Positions 9,657 through 19,415 are shown, counted from the stretch's first letter. The stretch is 33,929 bases of DNA from Candidatus Sodaliphilus aphodohippi (GCA_018065665.1 JAGHSV010000104.1:1-33929); one strand, 5' to 3'. Numbers and translations are program-made. Notes: generated by a model from the sequence alone, not told the origin.

Positions 9657-9677
9657 CTTGTTGTTGGTTTGTTATTG

Positions 9678-9685
9678 CAAAATTA
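9678..9685 (-). promoter_or_regulatory. -7 promoter box of mutS
   Basis: Minus strand TAATTTTG, 21 bp upstream of the start. Confidence 0.55.
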
Positions 9686-9724
9686 CAAATTTTCTGGTGA
9701 AACACCAAAAAACAGCATAACCGT

Positions 9725-11248
9725 TTAGAACTGGAAGTAAATGAACGGCTGCACGTCGCTGGTCTTCACCTGTGCGATGATAAAAACCATTGCTATCAGC
9801 ACCAGCACATAAACGATGGCCGGCATCTTGACAAAAGCCCGCTTGCATCGGGTTTCCCACTTGGCGGGGACAAAGTGCAGCGCATAGCCCAGCACAATCA
9901 TCGCCATCACGCTGCCATAGCCGGTGATGAGTTGCCCAAGCAACTCGGGGTGGAAATTGGTGAAAATCTGGGTCAGCATCTTGACCGAACCGTCAAACTC
10001 ACGGTTGCGGAAGAAAATCCAACACAGGCAGACAAAGTTAAAAGTGATGAAAACGCTCAGCGCATGCAGCCACTTGCCGGTTTGCCCCGAGGTTTTACTG
10101 CCCGTGAGCGACATCCACATCTTGTGCAGTGCCAGTGCCACGCCGTGCAGGCCGCCCCACGCCACAAAGTTCCACGACGCCCCGTGCCACAGGCCACCCA
10201 ACAGCATGGTGATGAGCAAATTGAGGTACTGACGCAATTTCCCCTTTCGGTTGCCGCCCAGCGATATATACAGGTAGTCGCGCAACCACGTCGAGAGCGA
10301 GATGTGCCAGTGGCGCCAGAACTCGGTGATTGAAGCGCTCTTGTATGGACTGTTGAAGTTAATATTGAAATGGAAACCCAACAGCAGCGCGATGCCGATT
10401 GCCATGTCGCTGTAACCCGAGAAGTCGCAGTAAATCTGCAATGCATAACCATATACGCCCACAAGGTTCTCGAGTCCGCTGTATAAAGTGGGGTTGTCAA
10501 AAATGCGTTCAACAAAGTTGACGCTGATAAAGTCACTGATAACTGCTTTCTTGAACAGACCGCACACTATCAGCCATATACCCATGCCAACCATGTTGCG
10601 TGTGACGTGCAACGGTCGGCGTATCTGAGGTATGAAATCGCTGGCACGGACAATGGGGCCTGCCACCAGCTGGGGGAAGAACGACACGTAGAACGCATAG
10701 TCAAGCAGACTGTCCAAGGGCTTGATGCGCCGGCGATAAACATCAATGGTGTAACTGAGCGACTGGAACGTGAAGAACGAAATGCCGACGGGGAGGAAGA
10801 TGTTCAGGTCGGTGAACGTGCCTCCGGTGAGACCGGCAAAGGCGTGACCCAGGAAATTAGTGTATTTGAACCACCCCAGCAAACCGAGGTCTATGATAAG
10901 ACTCAGTGCCACCAACCACTTGCGCCGCGCTTTGCTGCCGTCACCACCAATGCCTCGGGCAATCAAGAAGTCGCTGACGGTGACAACGGCAAGCAAGAAG
11001 AAATAGAAGCCGCTTGACTTGTAATAGAAGTAGTAACTGAAGGCTGTCACAAACAGCAGGCGTGCCGTGAGGTTGCGGTGCAGGAAGGCATAGACGACAA
11101 TGAAACCGGCAAACAGCCAAAGGAAGATGCCGCTGCTGAAAATCATCGGGGCATTGCTGTCATAGGTCAACAGCGACACAATGATGTTCCAGTCCAAATT
11201 GCGCCACCCGCTGGCAAGCATATCCAGTATCTTATCCATGCCCATCAT
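9725..11248 (-). CDS. MBOAT family O-acyltransferase (AlgI/DltB-like)
   Basis: Multi-TM; FLPVGISFFTFQSLSYTIDVYRR, YCDFSGYSDMAIGIALLLGF, WRHWHISLSTWLRDYLYISLGGNRKG, GGLWHGASWNFVAWGGLHG. Confidence 0.93.
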   Translation of the reverse strand: MMGMDKILDMLASGWRNLDWNIIVSLLTYDSNAPMIFSSGIFLWLFAGFIVVYAFLHRNLTARLLFVTAFSYYFYYKSSGFYFFLLAVVTVSDFLIARGIGGDGSKARRKWLVALSLIIDLGLLGWFKYTNFLGHAFAGLTGGTFTDLNIFLPVGISFFTFQSLSYTIDVYRRRIKPLDSLLDYAFYVSFFPQLVAGPIVRASDFIPQIRRPLHVTRNMVGMGIWLIVCGLFKKAVISDFISVNFVERIFDNPTLYSGLENLVGVYGYALQIYCDFSGYSDMAIGIALLLGFHFNINFNSPYKSASITEFWRHWHISLSTWLRDYLYISLGGNRKGKLRQYLNLLITMLLGGLWHGASWNFVAWGGLHGVALALHKMWMSLTGSKTSGQTGKWLHALSVFITFNFVCLCWIFFRNREFDGSVKMLTQIFTNFHPELLGQLITGYGSVMAMIVLGYALHFVPAKWETRCKRAFVKMPAIVYVLVLIAMVFIIAQVKTSDVQPFIYFQF

Positions 11249-12621
11249 TGCTCACCTCCTTTCGGTGTATTTTGTTGGCGATAAGACTGATAGCCCCAGT
11301 CGAGCGTCTCGGCAAAAATGCGGCCTATTCGTTTACCGCCGTTGAAATTGATGTGGGTGTAATCGCGGTTGGCTTCGGCAGGTTTTGCCTGTGCCATACG
11401 CACGATGCTGCCGCTGCCGCCCATTGCCGTAAACATGTTCCAGAACGCGATGTGATGGTCAAATGCCAGTTGCTGCTGAACATTTATCAAGGCTGTGATG
11501 CAGCTCATTGTATTAAGGGCGCCCGATGCTGTGCGCTGGGCCCTATCGCTGACGCTGACAACAAGAAAACCGGTCGTCGGCATCGCTTGCTTCATACGGT
11601 CAATGGCACTGCCCATCTTCATGCTGTATTCGTTGAACTGCTTTTGGCCTTTGTGGGCGATGTTAAGTCCGTACATGATAATGACAAGATCGTAATGCCG
11701 TGCCTTGTCAAACGATGCAAACATGCGGTCACTGACTTTGCCCAGGTGATAACCGCATGACGACCGCAGGCTGAAGTTATCGACAGTGATGCCATCGTTG
11801 CCGTCCATAGCACTACCCAGGAAAGCGATACCGGGATCGCTATAATCCACGGTCCACTTGACACTTCCAATCTTGCCGTTGACATGGACCGAACCCACCT
11901 CGCCGTTACCGCTGATGTTAAAGCGCTGTGTGGCGGTGCCGTTGACGGTTGCGGTGACACTGGCAGTGCCGTAGCCTGTGTAATATAATGTTGCAACTTG
12001 GCAGGTGTCAAGATGGGCTGTTGCCGTGGTTCCTCTCAACTCAACATTTGCACCCGGCGTGGCTGCATAGTAGTGACCGGTGATGGAGGCATGTTCACCG
12101 CCGAAACCTCTGTGATCGTTACCGTTGTGCTCGGTCCAGCCGCTAAAATTGTGACGCACGCTCCGGCGGAAACCGTTCACGTTGCTCGTGATGGGCACAT
12201 ACCCGACCCCACAGCCACCGTAAAGCGTCTGCAACTGCTCACGCAGCGGTTCGGTCAGTATGTCACCCTCGATAAAACTGTCACCCAGCACGGCAATCCT
12301 GACGGGCCGTCCCAGCGACGCCATTTGCTCGATTGCCTCATAGAGGGGTTCTATTCCCTGGCGTTCGTCCCCGCTCATGTCGTTGATGCAGGTCATGCCG
12401 GGTTTGCAGGTGTTGATGGCGTTTTTCACGACCGGCAGCTCCTTGATGGTGTCGGTCTGTGCCGGCATGCCCGTCGAGTCGTTTGAAATGTCCGAGAGAA
12501 TGTCAACTTGGCGCAAGGCCATACCACCAACAGACAACTGAGGCAACCACTTGAGCCCCAGCAATCCAAGCACCGTCAGCAGCACGATGCAGACAACAGT
12601 ATGAAGGTAACCCCGTTCCAT
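11245..12621 (-). CDS. SGNH/GDSL hydrolase-type protein, membrane anchored
   Basis: N-terminal TM; block I AVLGDSFIEGD, GLN-containing block III-like IIMYGLNIAH, terminal DYTHINFNGG (DxxH). ATGA overlap with MBOAT gene. Confidence 0.85.
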   Translation of the reverse strand: MERGYLHTVVCIVLLTVLGLLGLKWLPQLSVGGMALRQVDILSDISNDSTGMPAQTDTIKELPVVKNAINTCKPGMTCINDMSGDERQGIEPLYEAIEQMASLGRPVRIAVLGDSFIEGDILTEPLREQLQTLYGGCGVGYVPITSNVNGFRRSVRHNFSGWTEHNGNDHRGFGGEHASITGHYYAATPGANVELRGTTATAHLDTCQVATLYYTGYGTASVTATVNGTATQRFNISGNGEVGSVHVNGKIGSVKWTVDYSDPGIAFLGSAMDGNDGITVDNFSLRSSCGYHLGKVSDRMFASFDKARHYDLVIIMYGLNIAHKGQKQFNEYSMKMGSAIDRMKQAMPTTGFLVVSVSDRAQRTASGALNTMSCITALINVQQQLAFDHHIAFWNMFTAMGGSGSIVRMAQAKPAEANRDYTHINFNGGKRIGRIFAETLDWGYQSYRQQNTPKGGEQ

Positions 12622-12647
12622 GAAAGATTTTCTCTAAAAAAGTCGTA

Positions 12648-12655
12648 CAAAATTA
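12648..12655 (-). promoter_or_regulatory. -7 promoter box of SGNH-MBOAT operon
   Basis: Minus strand TAATTTTG. Confidence 0.5.
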
Positions 12656-12798
12656 CAACTTATTTATAACATCAAACACAAAAAAAACGCCAAAGTTGTT
12701 AACAACCGTCACACGCCAGAGGCCATGGGGTTTTCATCTTGGTGGATGCCTTTGTCAACAAAATATAAGAAATGGCCCGTTTTTTGGATTTATTTTTG

Positions 12799-12806
12799 TA
12801 AGTTTG
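12799..12806 (+). promoter_or_regulatory. -7 promoter box of U32 peptidase gene
   Basis: TAAGTTTG, 20 bp upstream of ATG at 12827. Confidence 0.6.
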
Positions 12807-12826
12807 CAGTGAAAAACGGAAAATCA

Positions 12827-14077
12827 ATGGAAAGGAAAGATTTTGAGATAATGGCCCCGGTGGGGTCATGGGAGTCGCTGACCGCCGCATGGCAGGGCGG
12901 TGCCGACGCCATCTATTTTGGTATCGAGGGTTTGAACATGCGCTCCAAGTCCAGCGTGAACTTCAGCATCGACAACCTACACACCATTGCCGCCTGGTGC
13001 AGCGAGCACGGCATGAAGAGTTATCTGACAGTGAACACTATCATATATGAGGAGGACATCGACTACATGCACCGCATTGTCGACGCGGCGCGTGAGGCCG
13101 GCGTCAGTGCCATCATCGCCAGTGATATGGCAGCCATTCTCTATGCCCGCAGCATCGGTGTCGAGGTGCATATCTCCACCCAGGTCAACGTGAGCAACAG
13201 CGAGGCAGTGCGCTACTATGCCCGCATGGCCGATGTCATGGTGTTGGCCCGCGAACTCAACATGGACCAGGTGCGCGCCATCAGCGAGACCATCGAGCGC
13301 GACAACATCACCGGCCCCAACGGTGCTCCGGTGCGTCTCGAGATGTTCTGCCACGGCGCATTGTGCATGGCAGTGTCGGGCAAGTGCTACCTGAGCCTTC
13401 ACGAGGCGGGCACCAGTGCCAACCGCGGCGCGTGCCGGCAGATTTGCCGACGCAGCTACACCGTCACCGACCGCGAGACCGGCGACAGCCTGGACATCGA
13501 CAACAAATACATCATGTCGCCCAAGGACCTCAAGACCATACACTTCCTCAACAAGATGGTCGACGCCGGGGTGCGCGTGTTCAAGATAGAGGGCCGCGCC
13601 CGCGGACCCGAATATGTGCGCACTGTGGTCAGCTGCTACCACGAGGCCCTGAACAGCCTCATTGACGGCACCTACAGCGAGGAGAAGGTGGCGCAGTGGG
13701 ACGAGCGTCTGGCGCGGGTGTTCAACCGCGGTTTCTGGAACGGCTATTACCTGGGGCAGCGGCTGGGCGAATGGACAATGAAATACGGCTCCAGCGCAAC
13801 ACGCGTCAAGGTGTATGCCGCCAAGGGCATACGCTATTTCTCCAATCTGGGTGTTGCCGAGTTCCTGGTCGAGGCCGGCGAGGTCAAAGTTGGTGACGAG
13901 ATAGTCATCACCGGCCCCACCACTGGTGCCGTAATGTTGACACTCACCGAGATACGCGTCGATCTCAAGCCCGTTGACCGTGCCGTCAAGGGCGAGCACT
14001 TCTCAATCAAGACCGACACCAAAATCCGCCCCAGCGACAAACTCTTCCTGTGGAAGGAGACCAAATTAACACCATAG
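12827..14077 (+). CDS. Peptidase U32 family protein (TrhP/RlhA-like)
   Basis: MAPVGSWESLTAAWQGGADAIYFG; CHGALCMAVSGKCYLSLHEAGTSANRGACRQICR Cys motif. Start at 12827 (MERKDFEIMAPVG) instead of ORF start 12725, based on the promoter position. Confidence 0.92.
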   Translation: MERKDFEIMAPVGSWESLTAAWQGGADAIYFGIEGLNMRSKSSVNFSIDNLHTIAAWCSEHGMKSYLTVNTIIYEEDIDYMHRIVDAAREAGVSAIIASDMAAILYARSIGVEVHISTQVNVSNSEAVRYYARMADVMVLARELNMDQVRAISETIERDNITGPNGAPVRLEMFCHGALCMAVSGKCYLSLHEAGTSANRGACRQICRRSYTVTDRETGDSLDIDNKYIMSPKDLKTIHFLNKMVDAGVRVFKIEGRARGPEYVRTVVSCYHEALNSLIDGTYSEEKVAQWDERLARVFNRGFWNGYYLGQRLGEWTMKYGSSATRVKVYAAKGIRYFSNLGVAEFLVEAGEVKVGDEIVITGPTTGAVMLTLTEIRVDLKPVDRAVKGEHFSIKTDTKIRPSDKLFLWKETKLTP

Positions 14078-14099
14078 GACAGATGAGACTAATATGACA

Positions 14100-14125
14100 A
14101 ATGGGAGTAATATCTGCGTCCCATT
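14100..14125. terminator. Possible bidirectional hairpin between convergent genes
   Basis: AATGGGA ... TCCCATT 7-bp stem between convergent stops (14077 and 14136); no strong U-tract. Confidence 0.3.
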
Positions 14126-14135
14126 GGTCCCATTG

Positions 14136-15791
14136 TCAGTCCTTCTTTGACATCTTCTGGAATGCCGACGGGGTGAGTCCCACAATGTCCTTGAAGATGT
14201 TGACAAAGTTGGCGCGTGACTTATACCCCAGGCTTTGGGCGATGCCCTCGATGGTCAAGTGCCCATAGTTCTCGGTGTCAATCAACCGTTTGCATGCTTC
14301 CTTGATGCGGTACTCGTTGAGGATGGTGTTGAACTTGCTGTGCATCACGTTGTTGATGAGGTGTGACACGTTTTTCTCGTGCACTCCGACCAGTGCGGCA
14401 AGTTGGGTGACGGTGAAGCCTTCGTTATAGATATCGGGCGAAGTTTCCATGACGCTTCTGATTTTCCCGATCATCTCCAGCTGCTCGGCAGTGGGGGCTT
14501 CGTCGTTGTTGTGTGTTTGAGGTTCGGGTTTCTGCTCCTTGCTGTCGCGCAGCAGGGCAATCTGTTTCTGGTAGAGCAGCACATCCTTTTTGTGGTTGCG
14601 CTTGCTGTTGATATATATTATTGTCAGTATGGCAAGTACCAGTATCGAGAGGATGACCACGCCCCACAGTACGATAGTCTGAATCCTCTGCCTGGTGGCC
14701 ATCTCGCGGACTTGGTTGCGCGTCTGCTCCAGCTCAATGTTCAGTTTGGCCTCGTCCATCTTGGCCAACCGGCTCTTGTTGATAAACTCGTCCTTGGTGG
14801 TGAAGTAGAGCAGTTCGTATTTGTGCGCCAGCGCCTCGTTTCCCTGCAGTTCATAGTGCCGTTGCAGCATGTTGAGCACCTCGAGCAATTCAAAGGTCTT
14901 GTTGTCGGCACGATTCTTCTTCTCCAAGCGCAACAACTGCGCCTCGGCATCCTTCATGCGGCCACACTTCATCAACAGGTAGTATTTCACTAGATTTTCG
15001 ACCTGTTTGTGCGAGATTGAATCGTTTTCGTTCAGTTCGTGATAGTCAATCGAAGAAGGTTCAAGCAACTTCAATGCCTCGGTATATTTCCCTTTCTGAT
15101 AATTTTCGTAGATACGGCAGAATGTCTGGGCAAACGAAGAATTGATGCTATGTACTATATTGAGTCGGCTGTATTCATTTACCTCATTTTCAATATCATC
15201 TGTTTTGTCATATTTGATGGCAAGAGATACCATGTTCCCAATTAAGGAATTCACATTAGCCGCTTCGGCCGGGGTTGAGTAATTGTTGTGCAACGCCTTG
15301 AACGAATTCTTGAAAAAACCAATCAGTTCAGGACTATAGGCATAGTTGTTGTCGAGGTTGTTTCTTGTGGCTTCAAGGATGCTCATGGTGGTAACAGCAT
15401 TGGCATATTGCCACTGGTGACCATACTTGTGTGCTATCTGTTTGGCTTTCAAGAGGTATGTTGTACCTAACTGATAGTTGTAGTAATTCCTTGTGTAAAC
15501 CAGCCCAATGTAATTCAAGGCCCAGCAGCATGCACTGCTTTCCTCTTTTGTGAGGTTCTCTTTTTCGAGGAACCGATTTGTCTGGAGGTTGGCATATTGC
15601 ATGGCACTGTCCACTTTGCCCTGTTGGCTATAAGAAGAGATGATTCGGCATTGCTCTTCGGGCGACAACTTGTAGAACTTCTCAATGTCGTCGTTTTCAA
15701 ATGCGTGGGCGTTGGCCGATGGGGAACACAACCATGAGGCAATCGTCAATACGGTCGCCAACACTATCCGGTATGTCCACGTCAGTTTCAT
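14136..15791 (-). CDS. Membrane-anchored TPR / AraC-type HTH transcriptional regulator
   Basis: Signal peptide, TPR-like helical region, TM segment IVLWGVVILSILVLAILTIIYI, C-terminal AraC HTH (FTVTQLAALVGVHEKNVSHLINNVMHSKFNTILNEYRIKEACKRLI...GIAQSLGYKSRANFVNIFKDIVGLTPSAFQK). Confidence 0.88.
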   Translation of the reverse strand: MKLTWTYRIVLATVLTIASWLCSPSANAHAFENDDIEKFYKLSPEEQCRIISSYSQQGKVDSAMQYANLQTNRFLEKENLTKEESSACCWALNYIGLVYTRNYYNYQLGTTYLLKAKQIAHKYGHQWQYANAVTTMSILEATRNNLDNNYAYSPELIGFFKNSFKALHNNYSTPAEAANVNSLIGNMVSLAIKYDKTDDIENEVNEYSRLNIVHSINSSFAQTFCRIYENYQKGKYTEALKLLEPSSIDYHELNENDSISHKQVENLVKYYLLMKCGRMKDAEAQLLRLEKKNRADNKTFELLEVLNMLQRHYELQGNEALAHKYELLYFTTKDEFINKSRLAKMDEAKLNIELEQTRNQVREMATRQRIQTIVLWGVVILSILVLAILTIIYINSKRNHKKDVLLYQKQIALLRDSKEQKPEPQTHNNDEAPTAEQLEMIGKIRSVMETSPDIYNEGFTVTQLAALVGVHEKNVSHLINNVMHSKFNTILNEYRIKEACKRLIDTENYGHLTIEGIAQSLGYKSRANFVNIFKDIVGLTPSAFQKMSKKD

Positions 15792-15805
15792 AGTTTTTCA
15801 AAAGG

Positions 15806-15813
15806 CAAATTTA
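15806..15813 (-). promoter_or_regulatory. -7 promoter box of TPR-AraC regulator gene
   Basis: Minus strand TAAATTTG. Confidence 0.5.
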
Positions 15814-15859
15814 CGAAAACTATTTGAAACGCGTGATAAGAACGTGGAAAAAATACAAT

Positions 15860-15893
15860 AAAAAGTCCCCCGCAGCAATTTCCGCAAGGGGAC
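15860..15893 (-). terminator. Intrinsic terminator downstream of LRR gene
   Basis: Minus strand GTCCCC-TTGCGGAAATTGCTGCG-GGGGAC followed by TTTTTATT. Confidence 0.7.
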
Positions 15894-15988
15894 CATCTAT
15901 AGTATGTCGAACTGCCTCAGGAGCTTATTATTTCCGTTTTGTTAGAAAGAAGAAACATAAGTCTAACGCAGTGGTAGCGTTTAAAAAG

Positions 15989-17482
15989 TTACTTAACGAT
16001 GTACTTCTTGCCACCCATGATGTAGAGACCTGCGTCAAGACCCTCGAGACTGATGGCGTTCTGGCGAACAAGACGGCCGTCAACGGTATAGACGCTCTGA
16101 GCCTTGGTTACGGTAGTGTTCAGGTCGATAACGCCTGTTGGAACCGGGGGTTCGGGCAGTTCAAACTTGCTCCAAACGGGATCGTTGGCATAAGAGCCGA
16201 TGTTAGCGCCCTCGGCAAGAACGAGCTCGGCAGCAAACACTTCCTCTTCGAAGTTTGCGCCAACGGGTGCATTGATGGCATCGCAGTAGATAGTGGTGAT
16301 GCCGTGGTTGCCCATAAACGCGTTTTCACCGATGGTTTCGAGGCTTGCGGGGAGTGAGAGTGTCTCGAGCTGTCCGTTATAGGCGGCCTTTGAGCCGATG
16401 GCTGTGGTACCATCGGCAACTTCAAGAACGGTTGCACCATAGGGAACGGCAACGAGAGTCATGCCTTCGGCGTCCTTGAGTGCGGGAGCGGCATCCATAG
16501 CCTTGGTGTAAACACATCCGTTGATTGCCTGGAAGTTGGCATTTCCCTCGTCAACACCGATTTCGCTGATGTTCTTTGCACCGGCGATGAAGCCGGGACC
16601 AAGTGTGGTCACGCCAACGGGAACAGTGAAGCTGGTCAATGCGCTGTTGGCGAATGCGTCCTCACCAATGGTGGCTAACGTTTCGGGCAGGGTGACTGTG
16701 GTGAGAGCTGCGCAGTTTGCAAATGCACTATCGCCAATGGTCTCGAGTACATTACCGCCGTTGAATGTCTGTACAGCACTGCCTTCAAAAGCGCCTTCCT
16801 CGATTGTTACCGATTTCACGGTGATGGTCTTGAGGTTGCTGTTGCCGCCAAACGCCCATGCGCCAATGGTAATGAAGTCGGCCGGCAATGAAACGGTTGT
16901 CTTGATTGACCCGTTGATGTCTCCGTTGTTCGGCATCTTACCCGGATAAGCCACCAGTTTTGTGTGGTCTTTAGAAGTAAGGATACCATAGTCCACATCA
17001 TTGAGATTGACATAGTCATAGGTATCACTGCCATTAAAGAATATTCGTCTAACTTTATTGCCATAGAACGCCTTTGGGTCAATGTTTGTCAAATTGGTGG
17101 TGTTCTTGATGATAGGCGCGTCAAAGTTAGTTAACGAGTATGCCTTGAACTCACGCAGTGTTGTCAGATTGATAAGCGCAAAAGTTGAAGTTGAGTTGTG
17201 GGTTTTGCCGGTAGAGTTTGTTAACCAGTAGGTTGCCCCGTCAAACGCATGCTCTCCAATGGCAACAACGGTGAATTCACCATTCCCGTTGGTGACTGTT
17301 GACTTGTACCAGTCGGGTTTGATTGTGTTATAAGGAGTTCCGCTGGGGTCCTTGACGATTTCGGCCTCGGTGTCGTTGATGGGACGGTACCAGAAGTTGC
17401 CGTCCTGGAAAGCCTCGGTCTGTGCAGTAGCCATCAGGCTCAACAGCGCTGTCAGGAGCGCAAATGTAAATTTTTTAAACAT
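15989..17482 (-). CDS. BspA-type leucine-rich repeat surface protein with C-terminal sorting-domain-like tail
   Basis: Signal peptide MFKKFTFALLTALLSLMATAQ; repeats such as LETIGDSAFANCAALTTVTLPETLATIGEDAFANSALTSFTVP; C-terminus VYTVDGRLVRQNAISLEGLDAGLYIMGGKKYIVK. Confidence 0.88.
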   Translation of the reverse strand: MFKKFTFALLTALLSLMATAQTEAFQDGNFWYRPINDTEAEIVKDPSGTPYNTIKPDWYKSTVTNGNGEFTVVAIGEHAFDGATYWLTNSTGKTHNSTSTFALINLTTLREFKAYSLTNFDAPIIKNTTNLTNIDPKAFYGNKVRRIFFNGSDTYDYVNLNDVDYGILTSKDHTKLVAYPGKMPNNGDINGSIKTTVSLPADFITIGAWAFGGNSNLKTITVKSVTIEEGAFEGSAVQTFNGGNVLETIGDSAFANCAALTTVTLPETLATIGEDAFANSALTSFTVPVGVTTLGPGFIAGAKNISEIGVDEGNANFQAINGCVYTKAMDAAPALKDAEGMTLVAVPYGATVLEVADGTTAIGSKAAYNGQLETLSLPASLETIGENAFMGNHGITTIYCDAINAPVGANFEEEVFAAELVLAEGANIGSYANDPVWSKFELPEPPVPTGVIDLNTTVTKAQSVYTVDGRLVRQNAISLEGLDAGLYIMGGKKYIVK

Positions 17483-17524
17483 AGCTTTTGATAAATTTAT
17501 TGGTTGTTAATTGATTGATATTTC

Positions 17525-17532
17525 CAAACCTA
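17525..17532 (-). promoter_or_regulatory. -7 promoter box of first LRR gene
   Basis: Minus strand TAGGTTTG. Confidence 0.45.
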
Positions 17533-17541
17533 TAAGGTATC

Positions 17542-19368
17542 TTAGTTGTTCAGTATGAGGTTGATGAGTGCGTTCATGTCGGCCACGTCAACAATGGTGT
17601 CACCGTTGAGGTCGGCAGCATCGGTAACCTCGGCAGAACCCAGAATCATGTTGATGAGGGTGTTTAGGTCGATAACATCAACCATGCCGTCACCGTTGAT
17701 GTCGCCCTTGATGCCGGGCTCGGTAACGTCGATGCCGACGATGTTTTGGAATTTTTTCCAACCCTCGGCGGCCTTATATGCCTCAACACTGCCCTTGGGC
17801 ACGTACAATGTTCCGTTGGTATAGGTCTCGGATGCAAAGGTTTTGCCACCTGCCGGCGGAACAGTCGCCAGCATCTGTACGGTCATGATCTGGTTGCTGA
17901 AGCCGCTGCCATCACAAATCTCCTTTAGGTCGGCAGGGGCGTAGATTGCAGTCAGAGGCACCTCGCGGATAGCCTGCTCGCTGATGACGGTTGTGCCATC
18001 ACGTACAACGAGCACCATGTTCTCACGGCCTTTGGGCACGGTAATCAGTCTGTTGGGTTTGCCATTTTTCAGCTCATACAGGCAACTGTCAAGCTCGGCA
18101 TAGTACGGGTTTTCGCTATCGACCTTGACCTCTTTGAGGGCAGAGCAATAGTAGAACGGGTTACGGTCTATGTATGTGACGCTTGCAGGTATAAATGCGT
18201 TGGTGAGAGCAGTACACCTCATGTATGGGCCGTCAAGTATTCTCTTGATGTTTGAGGGCAGTTGGGTATCGGTAAGGCTGGTGCAGCGTGTGAATACCGC
18301 TCCGCTGATTTCCTCTAGTTTCTCGCCGCCGGTGATTGTGGTCAGATTCTCACAGCAACCGAAACACTGGTTGTTGATTTGTTTGACATTCTTGAGGTTG
18401 ATAGACGATATAAGTGTCCATTGCAGCGCACATGTGTCGAGCAGTTCCAAACTCTCGGGCAGATTGATGCTAGATATTGATGTGGAGGATAACGACTGCT
18501 TGCCCAGTATGACCATTCCCTCGGGCAGTGTGATGCTCTTCAGGGCATCGCAGCAGAAGAAGATGCGGGTGGGAAGTTCTTTCAAACCCTGAGGCAACGA
18601 TGCACTGGACAACTGGTGGCAGTCGGAGAAGATTCCGTCACCATACTCGCAATCGGCTTTTGGCAGATTTGCACTGTTGATAACGCTCTTGCAGAAAGCG
18701 TTGTTCCCGATGTATGTGATGCCGGAGTGGAACCGCACATTGGTCAAGTGCTGGTTGTGGTAGAACGCATAGTTCTCGATGCGTGTGATTTGTTCGGGAA
18801 TGTTAAGGGAAGTCACATAGGTGGTGCTTCCGTCAATGTTATAGGACTTAGCACGGGCACCAGTCACCGAAATGATGGAGGTCTTTGCCTTGTTGGTCAA
18901 AAAGGCGATTTCGCCGCCGGGGTTGTCTTCACAGTAGAAGCTTGCAAAGTAGGGATTGTTTGTGTCAACCGAGATGTTGTGGAATTGGTTCTCGGTGAAC
19001 GCGAGCTCGTCAATGTACTTGACCGTCGAGGACACTCTGACTCCGGTGCTCTCGCCGCCAGCGAAACTGAACGCAGATGCACCGATGTATAAAAGCCCCT
19101 CGGGTAGTCTAAGGGTGCCGGAGAAGGTTGCATTACAAAAAGCATATTCGCCAATGCCGACGACCGTATAGGTGACATTGTCGTAGGTAACGGTGGCACT
19201 CAGGTCACTTGACTTGATGTTGCTGTAGGCTGCGTCGTTGGGCAGCGGTGCAATCTCCACCCACTTGTTTGCGTCGTCAATTATCGTGTAGTTGATTTTA
19301 CCAACTTTGAATGCATTGGCCGATAATGCACAGAAAGTAATTAGCAGTAGTAGTAGTTTTGTTTTCAT
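17542..19368 (-). CDS. BspA-type leucine-rich repeat protein with C-terminal dockerin-like module
   Basis: Signal peptide; LRR segments (LKSITLPEGMVILGKQSLSSTSISSINLPESLELLDTCAL); C-terminal DINGDGMVDVIDLNTLINMILG...DLNGDTIVDVADMNALINLILN duplicated EF-hand-like motif. Confidence 0.9.
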   Translation of the reverse strand: MKTKLLLLLITFCALSANAFKVGKINYTIIDDANKWVEIAPLPNDAAYSNIKSSDLSATVTYDNVTYTVVGIGEYAFCNATFSGTLRLPEGLLYIGASAFSFAGGESTGVRVSSTVKYIDELAFTENQFHNISVDTNNPYFASFYCEDNPGGEIAFLTNKAKTSIISVTGARAKSYNIDGSTTYVTSLNIPEQITRIENYAFYHNQHLTNVRFHSGITYIGNNAFCKSVINSANLPKADCEYGDGIFSDCHQLSSASLPQGLKELPTRIFFCCDALKSITLPEGMVILGKQSLSSTSISSINLPESLELLDTCALQWTLISSINLKNVKQINNQCFGCCENLTTITGGEKLEEISGAVFTRCTSLTDTQLPSNIKRILDGPYMRCTALTNAFIPASVTYIDRNPFYYCSALKEVKVDSENPYYAELDSCLYELKNGKPNRLITVPKGRENMVLVVRDGTTVISEQAIREVPLTAIYAPADLKEICDGSGFSNQIMTVQMLATVPPAGGKTFASETYTNGTLYVPKGSVEAYKAAEGWKKFQNIVGIDVTEPGIKGDINGDGMVDVIDLNTLINMILGSAEVTDAADLNGDTIVDVADMNALINLILNN

Positions 19369-19407
19369 TGTCTTTTGTTTAGTTAGTAATTAGAAATTGT
19401 TTTTCTG

Positions 19408-19415
19408 CAAAGTTA
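19408..19415 (-). promoter_or_regulatory. -7 promoter box of LRR/dockerin gene
   Basis: Minus strand TAACTTTG. Confidence 0.6.

Noticed and set aside
9695-9707. TGGTG-aaa-CACCA hairpin between MBOAT gene and mutS
   Set aside because: Short stem, no convincing U-tract; could be chance in a short intergenic region.
8469-9728. 419-aa plus-strand ORF
   Set aside because: Antisense to mutS; no recognisable domain.
12977-13999. 340-aa minus-strand ORF
   Set aside because: Antisense to the U32 peptidase; low-complexity A/H/V/D-rich composition of a mirror frame.
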